Assembly: GCF_012427705.1 (NCBI RefSeq)
Contig: NZ_CP048602.1
Coordinates: 744,001-808,000, forward strand
From: Vreelandella piezotolerans
Lineage (GTDB): Bacteria; Pseudomonadota; Gammaproteobacteria; Pseudomonadales; Halomonadaceae
Length of the DNA: 64,000 nt
Reading direction: 5' to 3'
Shown here: positions 1 through 8,504 of the stretch, one piece after another
Layout: every line of letters starts with the position of its first letter
How positions within the stretch are numbered: position 1 is the stretch's first letter
Program-made: the position numbers and the translations under genes
Notes under the pieces: model-generated
Seen by the model: the letters and a program-made list of their open reading frames with translations, nothing else
Databases searched by the model: none
Told to the model about the DNA's origin: nothing

Positions 1-1123
1 CTTCCAGCGTTTCCAAGGTGACCTCGGTGCCGTCGGATTCAATTAGCTCGGCGGTGCGGCGCACGCCCTCGGGGGCGAAGACCAAATCGTTCTCGCTATA
101 CAGCATCAGCGTGGGCGCTTCGATGGCGGCTAGGCCTGCTTCTAACGAGTCGCCGTGGCCTGCCATAAAGGTTTGGTTGGCGCGCACTAGGTAGAGCAGG
201 TGGTTGGCATCTGAGAGCTTCGCCCGTGCGCCTGCGATGTCATCCAGGGTTTGCTCGATGGCGTAGCGGGCGTTGATATCCTGGGCGGGGTCGCGAGCGT
301 CATCCGCCCAGTCGCGGTTGAACGCTTCATTGGCCCACTGCCAGTGGTTGGCATTGAGCGTGACCAGCTTTAGCGCCTCTTTTAGCCCCTCGGTGGGCGG
401 CTCGCCATCGTAGTAGTCGCCTTCGTTCCAGTGGGCATCCAGGCGAATCGGCGCGGCCCAGGCACTTAGCGTGGCCAGCAGCCACGGGTCGGCCACGCCG
501 CCGCCAATCACAGGAATCAACCGCTCGACCCGTTCAGGGTAAGCGCTGGCCCACTCGATGGCCTGCAAGGCACCCATGGAAGCGCCCATGACCGCATGCA
601 GTGATTCGATGCCCTGGCTTTCCAGCAGGGCGCGCTGCACCTCGACAAAATCACGGATGGTCACGACCGGAAAATCCATGCCCCAGGGCTCGCCAGTATC
701 GGGGTTAATGGAGGCTGGCCCGGTGGTAATAACGTTCGGGTCATTCGCCCCCAAGTTGACCAGCGTATCGGAAGAGATGATGTAGTACTCATCGGTATCC
801 AGTGGCTTGCCAGGGCCAATGATGGCATCCCAGTAGCCTGTGGGCTCACCATCGGCGCTGTAGCGGCCTGCGGCGTGGCTGGTGCCAGAGAAAAAGTGGG
901 TAATCAGAATCGCGTTGTCGCGAGCCTCATTTAGCTCACCGTAGGCTTCCCAGCCGATCGTCACGTTGGGAATCGTCTCGCCGCCCTGCGTGGTAAAACT
1001 CTCCATCTCGAACGTCTGCTTCTCGACTAGGCCATCCCAGGCCCATAAGGGCGTGGCCAACAGCAGGCCAAGGCCGGTAAACGAGGCGACCGCCACGAGC
1101 GTATAGGGTTGCTTGCGTCGCAT
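1..1123 (-). CDS. Exported MetX-like alpha/beta hydrolase (partial, 3' end off the left edge)
   Basis: The gene runs open from an ATG at 1123 to the window edge, so about 374 N-terminal residues are seen and the C-terminus is missing. AAAGGA lies 8-9 nt before the ATG. Residues 1-29 form a signal peptide (RRK, a hydrophobic core, then a likely cleavage near LWA|WD), so the protein should be exported, unlike the cytosolic homoserine O-acetyltransferase. The mature part carries the homoserine-acetyltransferase-type hydrolase layout: an HFFSGTSHAAG oxyanion region, the nucleophile elbow GASMGALQAIEWA and, late in the visible part, YSENDLVF with the acidic residue of the triad. The final catalytic His would lie off the edge. 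The family is clear. The substrate is not, and export argues against a role in methionine synthesis. Confidence 0.75.
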   Translation of the reverse strand, partial: MRRKQPYTLVAVASFTGLGLLLATPLWAWDGLVEKQTFEMESFTTQGGETIPNVTIGWEAYGELNEARDNAILITHFFSGTSHAAGRYSADGEPTGYWDAIIGPGKPLDTDEYYIISSDTLVNLGANDPNVITTGPASINPDTGEPWGMDFPVVTIRDFVEVQRALLESQGIESLHAVMGASMGALQAIEWASAYPERVERLIPVIGGGVADPWLLATLSAWAAPIRLDAHWNEGDYYDGEPPTEGLKEALKLVTLNANHWQWANEAFNRDWADDARDPAQDINARYAIEQTLDDIAGARAKLSDANHLLYLVRANQTFMAGHGDSLEAGLAAIEAPTLMLYSENDLVFAPEGVRRTAELIESDGTEVTLETLE

Positions 1124-1161
1124 GCGCTTTCCTTTTTTGAGGGATTATTGTGATTGTTTTA

Positions 1162-1180
1162 GGGCTGCTGATGGCAGCCC
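1162..1180 (-). terminator. Weak terminator after the ubiF-like gene
   Basis: On the minus strand a 7-bp GGGCTGC/GCAGCCC stem with a 5-nt loop is followed by TAAAACAATC. It sits just past the ubiF-like stop codon and before the MetX-like gene. The poor U-tract makes it a weak candidate. Confidence 0.4.
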
Positions 1181-1201
1181 GCCCCCTCAGCATAGTCAGC
1201 G

Positions 1202-2374
1202 TTAGCCGATTTTAAACGGATTCAGCCCATTGGCCTGCTGCATCATCATGCGTTTGGCAAACGGCACGCGCTCAGCCAAGTGCAGGCTGAGATCGCCCAG
1301 TTGGCGCAGCGGTTTTGCGCCGGTGAACAGGTGGTGGAAGCTGTCGGTGGCGGCAATCATCGCTTGGTTGGCGAGGCGGCGCTGGCACTCGAAGCGGTGC
1401 AGGCTGATGTGGTCGCCGGGGTCGCGGCCTTTGATGATCAGCTCGGCCAGGGTGTCGGCGTCGTGCAGGCCGATGTTCAATCCTTGCCCCGCCAGCGGGT
1501 GTACCACGTGGGCGGCGTCGCCAATCAGCGCGAGGCGTTTGCCGATGTAGCGTTTGGCGTGCTGGCGCTTAATGGGGAAGCTGGCCCTCGCCACAATACG
1601 GGTGAGCTTGCCCAGGCGTTGGGGGAAGGTGGTTTCGATGGCGTGCTGGAGCGCGTTGTCGGAGAGCTGTTCGCGGGCTTTGGTGGCTTCATTGCTGTCG
1701 TACCACACCAGCGAGGCGCGCTGGCCGGGTAGCGGCAGCATGGCAATCGGCCCTTTGGGGGTAAAACACTGCCAGCTAACGTCCTGCTGGGGCAGCTCGG
1801 TCTCGACGTTAATGATCATCGCCCGCTGGTGGAAGTCGTAGCTGGTCACGCCAATGCCCGCCAGCTCGCGTAGCGTAGAGCGGGCACCATCGGCCCCCAC
1901 GATCAGCCGGGCGCTTAGGGTTTTGCCGTTATCCAGCTCTAGCATGCGGGCGGTGGTGGCCGCCATGGTGCTCAGCGGGGCGCACTGGGTGTAGCAGGTC
2001 ACGCTTGGCAGCGCTTCCAAGCGTTGCCACAGGGCGTATTGCAGGGCGCGGTTTTCGATAAAGATACCGAAGTCGTTCATGCCGCTCTCTTCGGCGGAGA
2101 ACACGGAGTGGCCGGTGCCATCCTGATTGGCCACATCAATATGCCGGAACGGGCAGCAGCGCTCGCCGGGCAGTATCGTGCCGCTGGCTTTCACGAACGC
2201 CAGCGAACGGGCGTTGAGCGATGAAATACGCAGGTCGTAGTCGCCGCTGGCGGGTTTGGGGGCGCTACCGCGCTCGACGAGCCCCACGGAAATGCCCGCT
2301 TGGCCTAACCGTGCCGCTAGGGCCGCGCCCACCATGCCGCCACCGACAATAATAATCTCGTGATCCCACTGCAT
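1202..2374 (-). CDS. ubiF: FAD-dependent ubiquinone biosynthesis hydroxylase, UbiF-like
   Basis: This 390-aa flavoprotein monooxygenase belongs to the UbiH/UbiF/UbiI/Coq6 family, which hydroxylates the ring of ubiquinone precursors at the inner membrane face. Visible motifs are the N-terminal FAD dinucleotide fold (VGGGMVGAALA, residues 10-20), the GADGARS motif near residue 160 and the second FAD motif LIGDAAHVVHPLAGQGLN near residue 285. The segments FTPKGP, ASLVWYDS and FPQRLG resemble UbiF (the C6 hydroxylase) more than UbiH or UbiI, so ubiF is the best guess from memory of the families. Length is typical. The ATG at 2374 has GGAG upstream. It diverges from the sirtuin gene across 96 nt. 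Confidence 0.78.
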   Translation of the reverse strand: MQWDHEIIIVGGGMVGAALAARLGQAGISVGLVERGSAPKPASGDYDLRISSLNARSLAFVKASGTILPGERCCPFRHIDVANQDGTGHSVFSAEESGMNDFGIFIENRALQYALWQRLEALPSVTCYTQCAPLSTMAATTARMLELDNGKTLSARLIVGADGARSTLRELAGIGVTSYDFHQRAMIINVETELPQQDVSWQCFTPKGPIAMLPLPGQRASLVWYDSNEATKAREQLSDNALQHAIETTFPQRLGKLTRIVARASFPIKRQHAKRYIGKRLALIGDAAHVVHPLAGQGLNIGLHDADTLAELIIKGRDPGDHISLHRFECQRRLANQAMIAATDSFHHLFTGAKPLRQLGDLSLHLAERVPFAKRMMMQQANGLNPFKIG

Positions 2375-2470
2375 GAGAGGCTCCTTACTCCGCTATCGAG
2401 GGCACATTGCATGTGCTTATATTGTCATACAGTATCGTTGACTTGTCGCAGTGTTGCCTAGGGTGATCCA

Positions 2471-3337
2471 TTGACGCAGGCCGTGGAAAGTTCAGAAAAA
2501 CGCGAGAGCAGCCAGGTGGCCGGTGAAGCGCTGGCCGCGTTCATCAAACGCCACCCCAAACTCTGGGTGATTACCGGGGCGGGGGTGAGTACCGACAGTG
2601 GGATTCCCGATTACCGCGATGCCGATGGCCAGTGGAAGCGGCCGCCGCCGGTGCAGCACGGTGATTTCATGAGCTCCTTTGCCGTACGCCAGCGTTACTG
2701 GGCGCGGGCGCTGGTGGGCTTCAAAGCCATGCGCGAAGCCCAGGTGAGCGGGGCGCACCGAGCGCTTGCAGAGCTTGAGGCCATGGGGCATGTGGCGCTG
2801 CTGGTCACGCAAAACGTGGACCGCCTGCACCAGCGGGCGGGCTCGAAAAAGGTGATCGATCTTCACGGCAGAGCGGACGTGGTGGCCTGTATGGCCTGTG
2901 GCTATCAAATGATGCGCCACGCCATGCACAGCGAAATGGCGCGCATGAACCCAGCCTTTGCCGCGCTGGACGCCCACCACGCGCCGGATGGCGATGCGGA
3001 TCTGGAAACCGATTTCTCCACCTTCAAGGTGCTGGATTGCCCGCGCTGCCAGGGCATCCTCAAACCGCAGGTGGTCTATTACGGCGATGTGGTGCCCCCG
3101 GCGCGTCGGCTGGCAGCACAGGCGGCGCTGCAGCAAGCCGATGCGGTGCTGGCGGTGGGGACATCGTTGATGGTCTATTCCGGCTACCGCTTCTGCCGGG
3201 ATGCCCATGCCATGGGCCTGCCCGTGGCATCGCTCTCGCTGGGCGTGACTCGCGCCGATGAGTTTTTGACTCACCAGTGGCGCGCGCCGCTAACGCCGGT
3301 GCTGGAGCAGGCGGTTGCGTGCCTGAAGGGCGCTTAA
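2471..3337 (+). CDS. NAD-dependent protein deacylase, Sir2 family (class II, SIRT4-like)
   Basis: This 288-aa sirtuin removes acyl groups from lysines using NAD+. Seen: the NAD-binding motif GAGVSTDSGIPDYR (residues 36-49), QNVDRLHQRAGS, the catalytic LHGR (His after Leu), the zinc cysteine pairs CMAC and CPRC separated by a long insertion, and GTSLMVYSG. The ST-x-SGIPDYR variant and the long spacing between cysteine pairs point to the SIRT4-like class rather than CobB. The start is a TTG at 2471 with AGGGTGA about 4 nt upstream. There is no nearby in-frame ATG, so the N-terminus is uncertain by a few residues. Its 3' end overlaps the convergent mpg gene by 4 nt. Confidence 0.85.
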   Translation: MTQAVESSEKRESSQVAGEALAAFIKRHPKLWVITGAGVSTDSGIPDYRDADGQWKRPPPVQHGDFMSSFAVRQRYWARALVGFKAMREAQVSGAHRALAELEAMGHVALLVTQNVDRLHQRAGSKKVIDLHGRADVVACMACGYQMMRHAMHSEMARMNPAFAALDAHHAPDGDADLETDFSTFKVLDCPRCQGILKPQVVYYGDVVPPARRLAAQAALQQADAVLAVGTSLMVYSGYRFCRDAHAMGLPVASLSLGVTRADEFLTHQWRAPLTPVLEQAVACLKGA

Positions 3338-3999
3338 CGCGCTTTGGAGACCCACGGGTTACCTTCGCTCCAAAGCCGCCAAGGGGCGTCGCGGTCGGCG
3401 GGTTGGGCGTAATCGATGCCGACTCTTGGGCCGCTGGCAATCGCGCTGGGCGGGTCGCCAGACGTAATCCATAGCCCGTTCGCTTGATCGCTGTTCTGCG
3501 TCATATCGTGGCCGTAGAGGGCGTTGTCGATACGCAGCGCGCGGGTGAGTTTGCCGGGGCCGTTACACAGGTTGCGCCCCGCAACGCTGCGCCATGCGCG
3601 CATGGCAGGCTCGCCAATCACCGGTTCCACCGCGCGAATCAATACCGCGCAGGGGTTGCCTTCTGGCTGGGTGACCACGTTCAGCAGCCAGTGCATGCCG
3701 TACACCAAATAGACGTAGGCGTGACCGGGCGGGCCAAACATCGCCTCGGTGCGCGGGGTTCTACGCCGGTGGGCGTGGCAGGCGGAATCTTCCGAGCCGC
3801 GGTAGGCCTCGGTTTCCACGATGCGCGCGGCCATCAGCTCGCCATCCAGCTGGCGCACCAGCCAACAGCCCAGCAGGTCTCGGGCCACTTCCAACGTATC
3901 GCGGTTGTAGAAACCCAGGGGCAGGGGCGTGAGCGCCTCTTGCGTTATCGATGACTTAACAGGGGTTAACGCGTCTCTTTGCGGCATGCTATCGCCCAT
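3334..3999 (-). CDS. 3-methyladenine DNA glycosylase (AAG/MPG family)
   Basis: This 221-aa monofunctional DNA glycosylase removes alkylated purines such as 3-methyladenine in base excision repair. The family core is visible: LLGCWLVR, then VETEAYRG carrying the catalytic Glu, CHAHRRRTPRTEAMFG, and the Tyr-rich AYVYLVYGMHWLLNVV segment, followed by AVLIRAVEP and LCNGPGKLTRAL, a strongly conserved substrate-pocket region. It is of the mammalian AAG type, not AlkA. Two ATGs (3999 and 3987) could start it and neither has a strong ribosome binding site. The 3' end overlaps the sirtuin gene by 4 nt. Confidence 0.9.
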   Translation of the reverse strand: MGDSMPQRDALTPVKSSITQEALTPLPLGFYNRDTLEVARDLLGCWLVRQLDGELMAARIVETEAYRGSEDSACHAHRRRTPRTEAMFGPPGHAYVYLVYGMHWLLNVVTQPEGNPCAVLIRAVEPVIGEPAMRAWRSVAGRNLCNGPGKLTRALRIDNALYGHDMTQNSDQANGLWITSGDPPSAIASGPRVGIDYAQPADRDAPWRLWSEGNPWVSKAR

Positions 4000-4057
4000 T
4001 ACTTGAGTAAGCTGCTAGGGTATTCTTTAGGCCATTCATTGAAAAGCGGAGTTGCCC

Positions 4058-5536
4058 GTGCTGTCTTTCGAACATCAGTTCGCCACCTTGCCGGAACCCC
4101 TGTGGGTGGCGTGCCAGCCCACGCCCGTTGCCCAGCCCAGCCTGATCGCCTTCAACGATGCCTTGGGCGCGCAGCTAGGCATGCAAACGCGGCCCGACGA
4201 CGCCACGCTGGCCCAGTGGTTCAGCGGTAACCAGCTACCGCCGGGTGCCGAGCCTAGAGCGTTGGGCTACGCCGGGCACCAGTTCGGTAACTTCGTGCCT
4301 CAGCTAGGCGATGGCCGCGCGCTGTTGTTGGGCGAAGTGGTGAACCAGCAGGGTGAGCGCCGTGATGTGCAGCTAAAAGGCAGCGGGCGCACGCCGTTTT
4401 CTCGCGGTGGCGACGGCCGTGCGCCCCTTGGCCCGGTGCTACGCGAATACCTGGTGAGCGAGTTCATGGCCGCCGTGGGCGTACCTACCACTCGCGCCTT
4501 GGCTGCCGTTTCAACCGGCGAACGCGTGGTGCGCCAAATGGCCGAGCCGGGAGCCGTGCTGACCCGCGTGGCCAGCAGCCATATTCGTGTGGGCACGTTC
4601 CAGTTTGCCGCCGTTCGCCGCGATGAAGACGCGCTAAAAGCGCTGGCCGACCATGTGATTGCCCGCCACTACCCAGAGGCGGCCAATGCTGACGATCCGT
4701 ACCTGGCGCTGTTGGAGGCGGTGACCGCCCGCCAAGCGGCGCTAGTGGCGCGTTGGATGAGCTTGGGCTTTATTCACGGCGTGATGAATACAGACAACTG
4801 CAGCATTGCCGGTGAAACCATCGATTACGGCCCCTGCGCGTTTATGGAGCAGTTCGACCCGCAGAAGGTGTATAGCTCCATTGACCAGGGCGGGCGCTAC
4901 GCCTTCGACAATCAGCCTGGCATTGCCCAATGGAACCTGGCTCGTTTTGCCGAAACCCTGCTTCCGCTGATGCGCGTTGAGGGCGATGCTGCGGTAGAGC
5001 AAGCCACCGAGGTGCTACGCGGCTTTACCGCTCGTTTTGGCGCCGAGCAGCGCCGCCTGCATGCCGACAAGCTGGGCCTTGCCCCGGAAAGCGATCGCGC
5101 CGTGGCGCTGATGGAAGCGCTAGAGATCCAGATGCATCAAGGCCGCATGGACATGACCGCGACGTTCGACGCGTTGACGCACTATGCTCAAGTCTTGAGC
5201 GCGGACACGTCAGCCCACTCCCAAAAAGAGGCGCTGCTGGCGCTGACCACGCAGCCCGCTGGCCTGACCGCTTGGCTGGCCGACTGGGAAAACGCCCAGC
5301 AAGCCAGCCAGCAGAGTGAGCGCCTGGAGGTCATGCGTCGCGCCAACCCGGTGGTGATTCCCCGCAATCACCGCATTCAAGAGGTCATCGATGCGGCGGT
5401 AGAAGGCGATTTCGCGCCTTTCCACACGCTGCTCGCGGCGGTCACGCAGCCCTTTGATGAATCCGAAGAAGCGCGCCGCTTGGCCGCTCCGGCCACGGAA
5501 AGCGAGCAGGTGTTGCGCACCTTTTGTGGTACGTGA
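4058..5536 (+). CDS. selO: Protein adenylyltransferase SelO (YdiU/UPF0061)
   Basis: This 492-aa pseudokinase-fold enzyme transfers AMP to Ser, Thr or Tyr of target proteins and is linked in bacteria to redox stress. Visible signatures are YAGHQFGNFVPQLGDGRA, the segment QLKGSGRTPFSRGGDGRA, REYLVSEFMAAVGVPTTRA, and the active-site stretch FIHGVMNTDNCSI...IDYGPCAFME, which supplies the metal-binding Asn and Asp. The C-terminus ends FCGT, keeping the near-terminal Cys seen in many SelO proteins. I chose the GTG at 4058 because GGAG lies 6 nt upstream. The TTG at 4052 directly abuts the Shine-Dalgarno and is unlikely. A dispersed palindromic repeat follows the stop. Confidence 0.92.
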   Translation: MLSFEHQFATLPEPLWVACQPTPVAQPSLIAFNDALGAQLGMQTRPDDATLAQWFSGNQLPPGAEPRALGYAGHQFGNFVPQLGDGRALLLGEVVNQQGERRDVQLKGSGRTPFSRGGDGRAPLGPVLREYLVSEFMAAVGVPTTRALAAVSTGERVVRQMAEPGAVLTRVASSHIRVGTFQFAAVRRDEDALKALADHVIARHYPEAANADDPYLALLEAVTARQAALVARWMSLGFIHGVMNTDNCSIAGETIDYGPCAFMEQFDPQKVYSSIDQGGRYAFDNQPGIAQWNLARFAETLLPLMRVEGDAAVEQATEVLRGFTARFGAEQRRLHADKLGLAPESDRAVALMEALEIQMHQGRMDMTATFDALTHYAQVLSADTSAHSQKEALLALTTQPAGLTAWLADWENAQQASQQSERLEVMRRANPVVIPRNHRIQEVIDAAVEGDFAPFHTLLAAVTQPFDESEEARRLAAPATESEQVLRTFCGT

Positions 5537-5560
5537 TTTAGACCAGCGAGTATGGGCGGA

Positions 5561-5641
5561 AAACCCGTAGCGGGGGTCTTTCGCCAGGGATGGCGAAAGT
5601 AGCGTCCAGGGAGGGATTCACAGCGCCCCCGCCTAGGGTTT
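5561..5641 (+). repeat. Dispersed palindromic intergenic repeat, copy A
   Basis: This structured element lies between selO and dinB. A 9-bp hairpin (CTTTCGCCA at 5578-5586, GGGA loop, TGGCGAAAG at 5591-5599) is flanked by outer arms AAACCC-N4-CGGGGG (5561-5576) and CCCCCG-N4-GGGTTT (5626-5641). The core from about 5576 to 5632 matches the reverse complement of 42942-42997 with roughly 8 differences over about 57 positions, so it is a two-copy (probably multi-copy) element, not a simple terminator. Confidence 0.75.
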
Positions 5642-5678
5642 TGCTGCTCATCAGCGCTGTAGCACACCCTGTGATAAA

Positions 5679-5694
5679 CTGTGCTTTTTTACAG
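5679..5694 (+). promoter_or_regulatory. LexA box upstream of dinB
   Basis: The 16-bp site CTGT-N8-ACAG (CTGTGCTTTTTTACAG) is a perfect match to the gammaproteobacterial LexA core. It lies 25 nt before the dinB start, the expected place for an SOS operator. Confidence 0.88.
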
Positions 5695-5719
5695 GTAAGG
5701 GCGGAGGCAAGGTCGGCCT

Positions 5720-6766
5720 GTGCGCAAAATCATCCACTGCGACTGTGACTGCTTCTATGCGGCGGTCGAGATGCGCGATAACCCCGCGTTGACCGATATC
5801 CCCATTGCCATTGGCGGCAGTGTGGAGCAGCGCGGGGTGGTTGCCACCTGCAACTACCCGGCGCGTAAGTTCGGTATTCACTCCGCCATGCCCATGGCCC
5901 AGGCGCTCAAACGTTGCCCCCATCTCACGGTGATTCGGGGCGATATGGCGAAGTACAAAGATGTTGCCCGCCAGGTGTTTGCCATCTACCGCGATGTGAC
6001 CGAGCTGATCGAGCCGCTGTCGCTGGATGAAGCCTTTCTGGATGTCTCGGAGGTCACGCTGTACCACGGCAGCGCTACCCGCATGGCCGAAGCCATTCGT
6101 CAGCGGGTGAGGCAAGAAGTGGGTATTACCGTTTCGGCGGGCGTGGCACCCAACAAGTTTCTCGCCAAGATCGCCAGCGACTGGCGCAAGCCCGATGGTC
6201 TCTTTGTCATCACGCCTAACGATATCGACGCCTTCGTGCAGCAGCTGCCGGTGAAAAAGATCCACGGCGTGGGGCCGCGGACCGCTGAAAAACTCGCCGA
6301 GCTGGGCATTCAGACCGGCGCGGATCTGCGCGCCCGGCCGTTGACCGAGCTGGTGGAACGCTTTGGCCGCTTTGGTCATCGGCTACACGAACTTAGCCAC
6401 GGGCGCGATGAGCGCCCGGTCAAAACCCACCGCGAGCGCAAGTCGATCAGCACCGAGCAAACCTACTCCCAGGATTTACCCACCCTAGACGCCTGCCGCC
6501 AGCAGCTCCCCGAGCTGATCAGCGATTTAGAGCGCCGTTACGCTCGCCTAGACCCGGCCCCCGCCGTGCGCGGGGTGATGGTGAAAGTAAAGTTCAACGA
6601 CTTCACCCAAACCACTGTCGAACACGCCGACCCCGCACCTAACCTGGAGCAGTTTGAGACACTGCTCAACGTGGGCTGGGCGAGGGGCGCACGCCCCGTG
6701 CGCCTGCTGGGCGTCGGCTACCGCTTGGCGGAAGAAACCGCTGCCCAGCAGCTCTCGCTGTTTTAA
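5720..6766 (+). CDS. dinB: DNA polymerase IV (Y-family translesion polymerase)
   Basis: This 348-aa Y-family polymerase bypasses damaged template bases with low fidelity. Seen: the N-terminal HCDCDCFYAAVEMRDNP with the first catalytic Asp, SLDEAFLDV with the Asp-Glu metal ligands near residue 103, the helix-hairpin-helix thumb region KKIHGVGPRTAEKLAELGI, and a C-terminal beta-clamp-binding tail QQLSLF. Length matches E. coli Pol IV (351). The start is a GTG at 5720 with GGAGGCAAGG upstream. A perfect LexA box 25 nt before the start indicates SOS induction. Confidence 0.95.
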   Translation: MRKIIHCDCDCFYAAVEMRDNPALTDIPIAIGGSVEQRGVVATCNYPARKFGIHSAMPMAQALKRCPHLTVIRGDMAKYKDVARQVFAIYRDVTELIEPLSLDEAFLDVSEVTLYHGSATRMAEAIRQRVRQEVGITVSAGVAPNKFLAKIASDWRKPDGLFVITPNDIDAFVQQLPVKKIHGVGPRTAEKLAELGIQTGADLRARPLTELVERFGRFGHRLHELSHGRDERPVKTHRERKSISTEQTYSQDLPTLDACRQQLPELISDLERRYARLDPAPAVRGVMVKVKFNDFTQTTVEHADPAPNLEQFETLLNVGWARGARPVRLLGVGYRLAEETAAQQLSLF

Positions 6767-6870
6767 TTAGCCGGTTAATCCTTGGATGGATTGACGAGGT
6801 TCGGTGCCCGCGTTAAAACAGACGTATGATAGATAGCGCCCCTTCCCGTTAGCCGACCCGCGAGCCTGCC

Positions 6871-7680
6871 ATGCCTGCCGATGCCACCCAACGCCCCCGC
6901 TTAGTGTTTGCCCATGCCAATGGCTTTCCCGGCTTGAGCTACCGCAGCCTGTTAGACCCACTGGCAGAATCGTTCGATGTCCACCCGCTGGACCGCCTGG
7001 GCCACCACCCGGATTATCCAGTGAACCATAACTGGAGCAACCTGGTGGATGAATTGCTCAGCTACCTGCCCGAGACCGACGCGCCACTGCTGGGCGTGGG
7101 GCACTCGTTGGGCGGCACGCTGATGGCCATGGCTGCCGACAAGCAGCCGGAGCGTTTTCGCGGTGTGATCATGCTCGACCCGCCGCTGATGCTGGGGCCG
7201 GATGCCTGGGCGATGAAAGCGGCCAAGCGCTTTGGATTGATGGATCGCATCACGCCGGCGGGTAAAACCAAAGGGCGTCGCAGCGTGTGGCCCAGTCGCG
7301 AGGCGATGGCGACCTCGCTGCGTCGCCGTGGTCTCTTCCGTCGCTTTACCCCCGAGGCACTCAACGACTACATTGAAGCAGGCACGCGACTACTGGACGA
7401 CGGCAGCGCTGAGCTGACCTTCGACCCCAACATCGAGCTGGAGATTTTCCGCCACTTGCCGGATCACCTCTCCAAATTACCGCAGCGCGTGGGTGTGCCC
7501 ATTCAACTGGTGGCGGGGCAGCAGTCGCACTTGATGACGCCGGGGCGGCTCAAGCGTATCGCTCGTCGCGGGCTGCCGGTCAGCACGGTGCCGGGGACAC
7601 ACATGTTCCCCATGGAGCATCCAGATGAGACGCGTACGGCCATACTGGCCGCGTGGCAGCAGTTTCGAACTGCGCCATAG
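6871..7680 (+). CDS. Alpha/beta hydrolase
   Basis: This 269-aa alpha/beta-fold hydrolase has no assigned substrate. It shows an HANGFPG oxyanion segment (residues 14-20), the nucleophile elbow GHSLGG (Ser near residue 79), and a C-terminal VPGTHMFPMEHP segment supplying the catalytic His. An Asp-bearing strand is less obvious. No signal peptide, so it is cytosolic. The ATG at 6871 follows GAGCCTGCC, a weak ribosome binding site. The next gene begins 19 nt after the stop, so the two may be cotranscribed. Confidence 0.8.
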   Translation: MPADATQRPRLVFAHANGFPGLSYRSLLDPLAESFDVHPLDRLGHHPDYPVNHNWSNLVDELLSYLPETDAPLLGVGHSLGGTLMAMAADKQPERFRGVIMLDPPLMLGPDAWAMKAAKRFGLMDRITPAGKTKGRRSVWPSREAMATSLRRRGLFRRFTPEALNDYIEAGTRLLDDGSAELTFDPNIELEIFRHLPDHLSKLPQRVGVPIQLVAGQQSHLMTPGRLKRIARRGLPVSTVPGTHMFPMEHPDETRTAILAAWQQFRTAP

Positions 7681-7699
7681 AAACGATCGAGGAGGCGAT

Positions 7700-7948
7700 A
7701 TGTACCTTTCTGTACAGCTGAGCTACTACCCGCTGGCCGATGATTTCAAGCCAGTCGTCAAAGAGGTGGTCCAACGATTGGAGGCTACCGGACTGGAGGT
7801 TCACCCCAACCGAATGAGCACCCAGGTATTTGGCGAGTTCGATGAGGTGATGGCGGCACTGAGTGACGTGATGAAGTGGTCGTTCGAGACCCACGGAAAA
7901 GCCGTGTTTACCGCCAATTTCCTGGAAGGCGACCGGCGGCCACGGTAA
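7700..7948 (+). CDS. YkoF/MTH1187-like thiamine- or HMP-binding family protein
   Basis: This small 82-aa protein resembles the YkoF-type fold (thiamine/hydroxymethylpyrimidine-binding, MTH1187 superfamily) in its opening YLSVQLSYYPL, the central LEVHPNRMSTQVFGEFDEVM and the WSFETHGKAVF segment. The start is the ATG at 7700, with GGAGG 4 nt upstream. An upstream in-frame extension overlaps the hydrolase and has no such site. No transporter or thiamine gene is adjacent, so ligand binding is only a family-level guess. It converges on the hypothetical gene at 7972. Confidence 0.75.
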   Translation: MYLSVQLSYYPLADDFKPVVKEVVQRLEATGLEVHPNRMSTQVFGEFDEVMAALSDVMKWSFETHGKAVFTANFLEGDRRPR

Positions 7949-7971
7949 ATGATGCCGTCGGGGAGGGCTTC

Positions 7972-8388
7972 CTAGCCGTTTCCGCCTGCTTCGAAGGGCG
8001 TATTGCTGATGAAGCGGTTTCGCCAATCAGCACGCCACTGCGGCATGCTGATAAAGAAGTGCTGCATCTGCTTATCGAAGCGCACCCAAACGATGGCCTC
8101 TAAATAGCGGCTATTCTCGGATGTCGTCGAAAAGTCGATATGCTGCGTGTCGAAAAGGGGCGTGCGATAAACGTTCGCGGGCGCTGCCCGCTCGATGACA
8201 CGCAGGTAAGCGACGCCTCCCAAGGGGGCGAGTAGTCCTGAGACTCTCACCGATTCGATCAGGTAATCGCCCATCGGGCTGACCACCGAGACGCTCGCGG
8301 GCGCATGAAGGGTGCGATAAAGACTCACGCACAGCGTGAGTGCGATGAGCAAGGCCATGCCAACCGCAGTGCCTGCGACGCGCTTCAT
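7972..8388 (-). CDS. Hypothetical single-pass membrane or exported protein
   Basis: I do not recognise this 138-aa protein. Residues 8-24 form one hydrophobic segment, with MKR before it and no clear lipobox, so it is either anchored by its N-terminus or secreted. The rest is soluble and ends in a WRADWRNRFISNTPF segment. The ATG at 8388 has GGAGCGATGAC upstream, a good ribosome binding site. It lies downstream of znuA on the same strand, separated by a 12-bp hairpin, so a zinc-related role is possible but unsupported. Confidence 0.65.
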   Translation of the reverse strand: MKRVAGTAVGMALLIALTLCVSLYRTLHAPASVSVVSPMGDYLIESVRVSGLLAPLGGVAYLRVIERAAPANVYRTPLFDTQHIDFSTTSENSRYLEAIVWVRFDKQMQHFFISMPQWRADWRNRFISNTPFEAGGNG

Positions 8389-8439
8389 GTCATCGCTCCG
8401 TCGTTGAGTAGTCGAGTCATCGCTCCTTACCGAGGCTCA

Positions 8440-8477
8440 CGTAACGCTGCGCTCAGCACTTCGCACGCAGCGTTACG
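8440..8477 (-). terminator. Long hairpin after znuA
   Basis: A perfect 12-bp inverted repeat (CGTAACGCTGCG at 8440-8451 and its complement at 8466-8477) with a 14-nt loop lies between the znuA stop and the next minus-strand gene. There is no clear U-tract on the minus strand, so it may slow or end transcription only weakly. Confidence 0.45.
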
Positions 8478-8504
8478 TTTGATCACTTAGGCAAATGACG
8501 AGTA

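Noticed and set aside
4052-4057. TTG at 4052 as the selO start
   Set aside because: It touches the Shine-Dalgarno directly. The GTG at 4058 has correct spacing.
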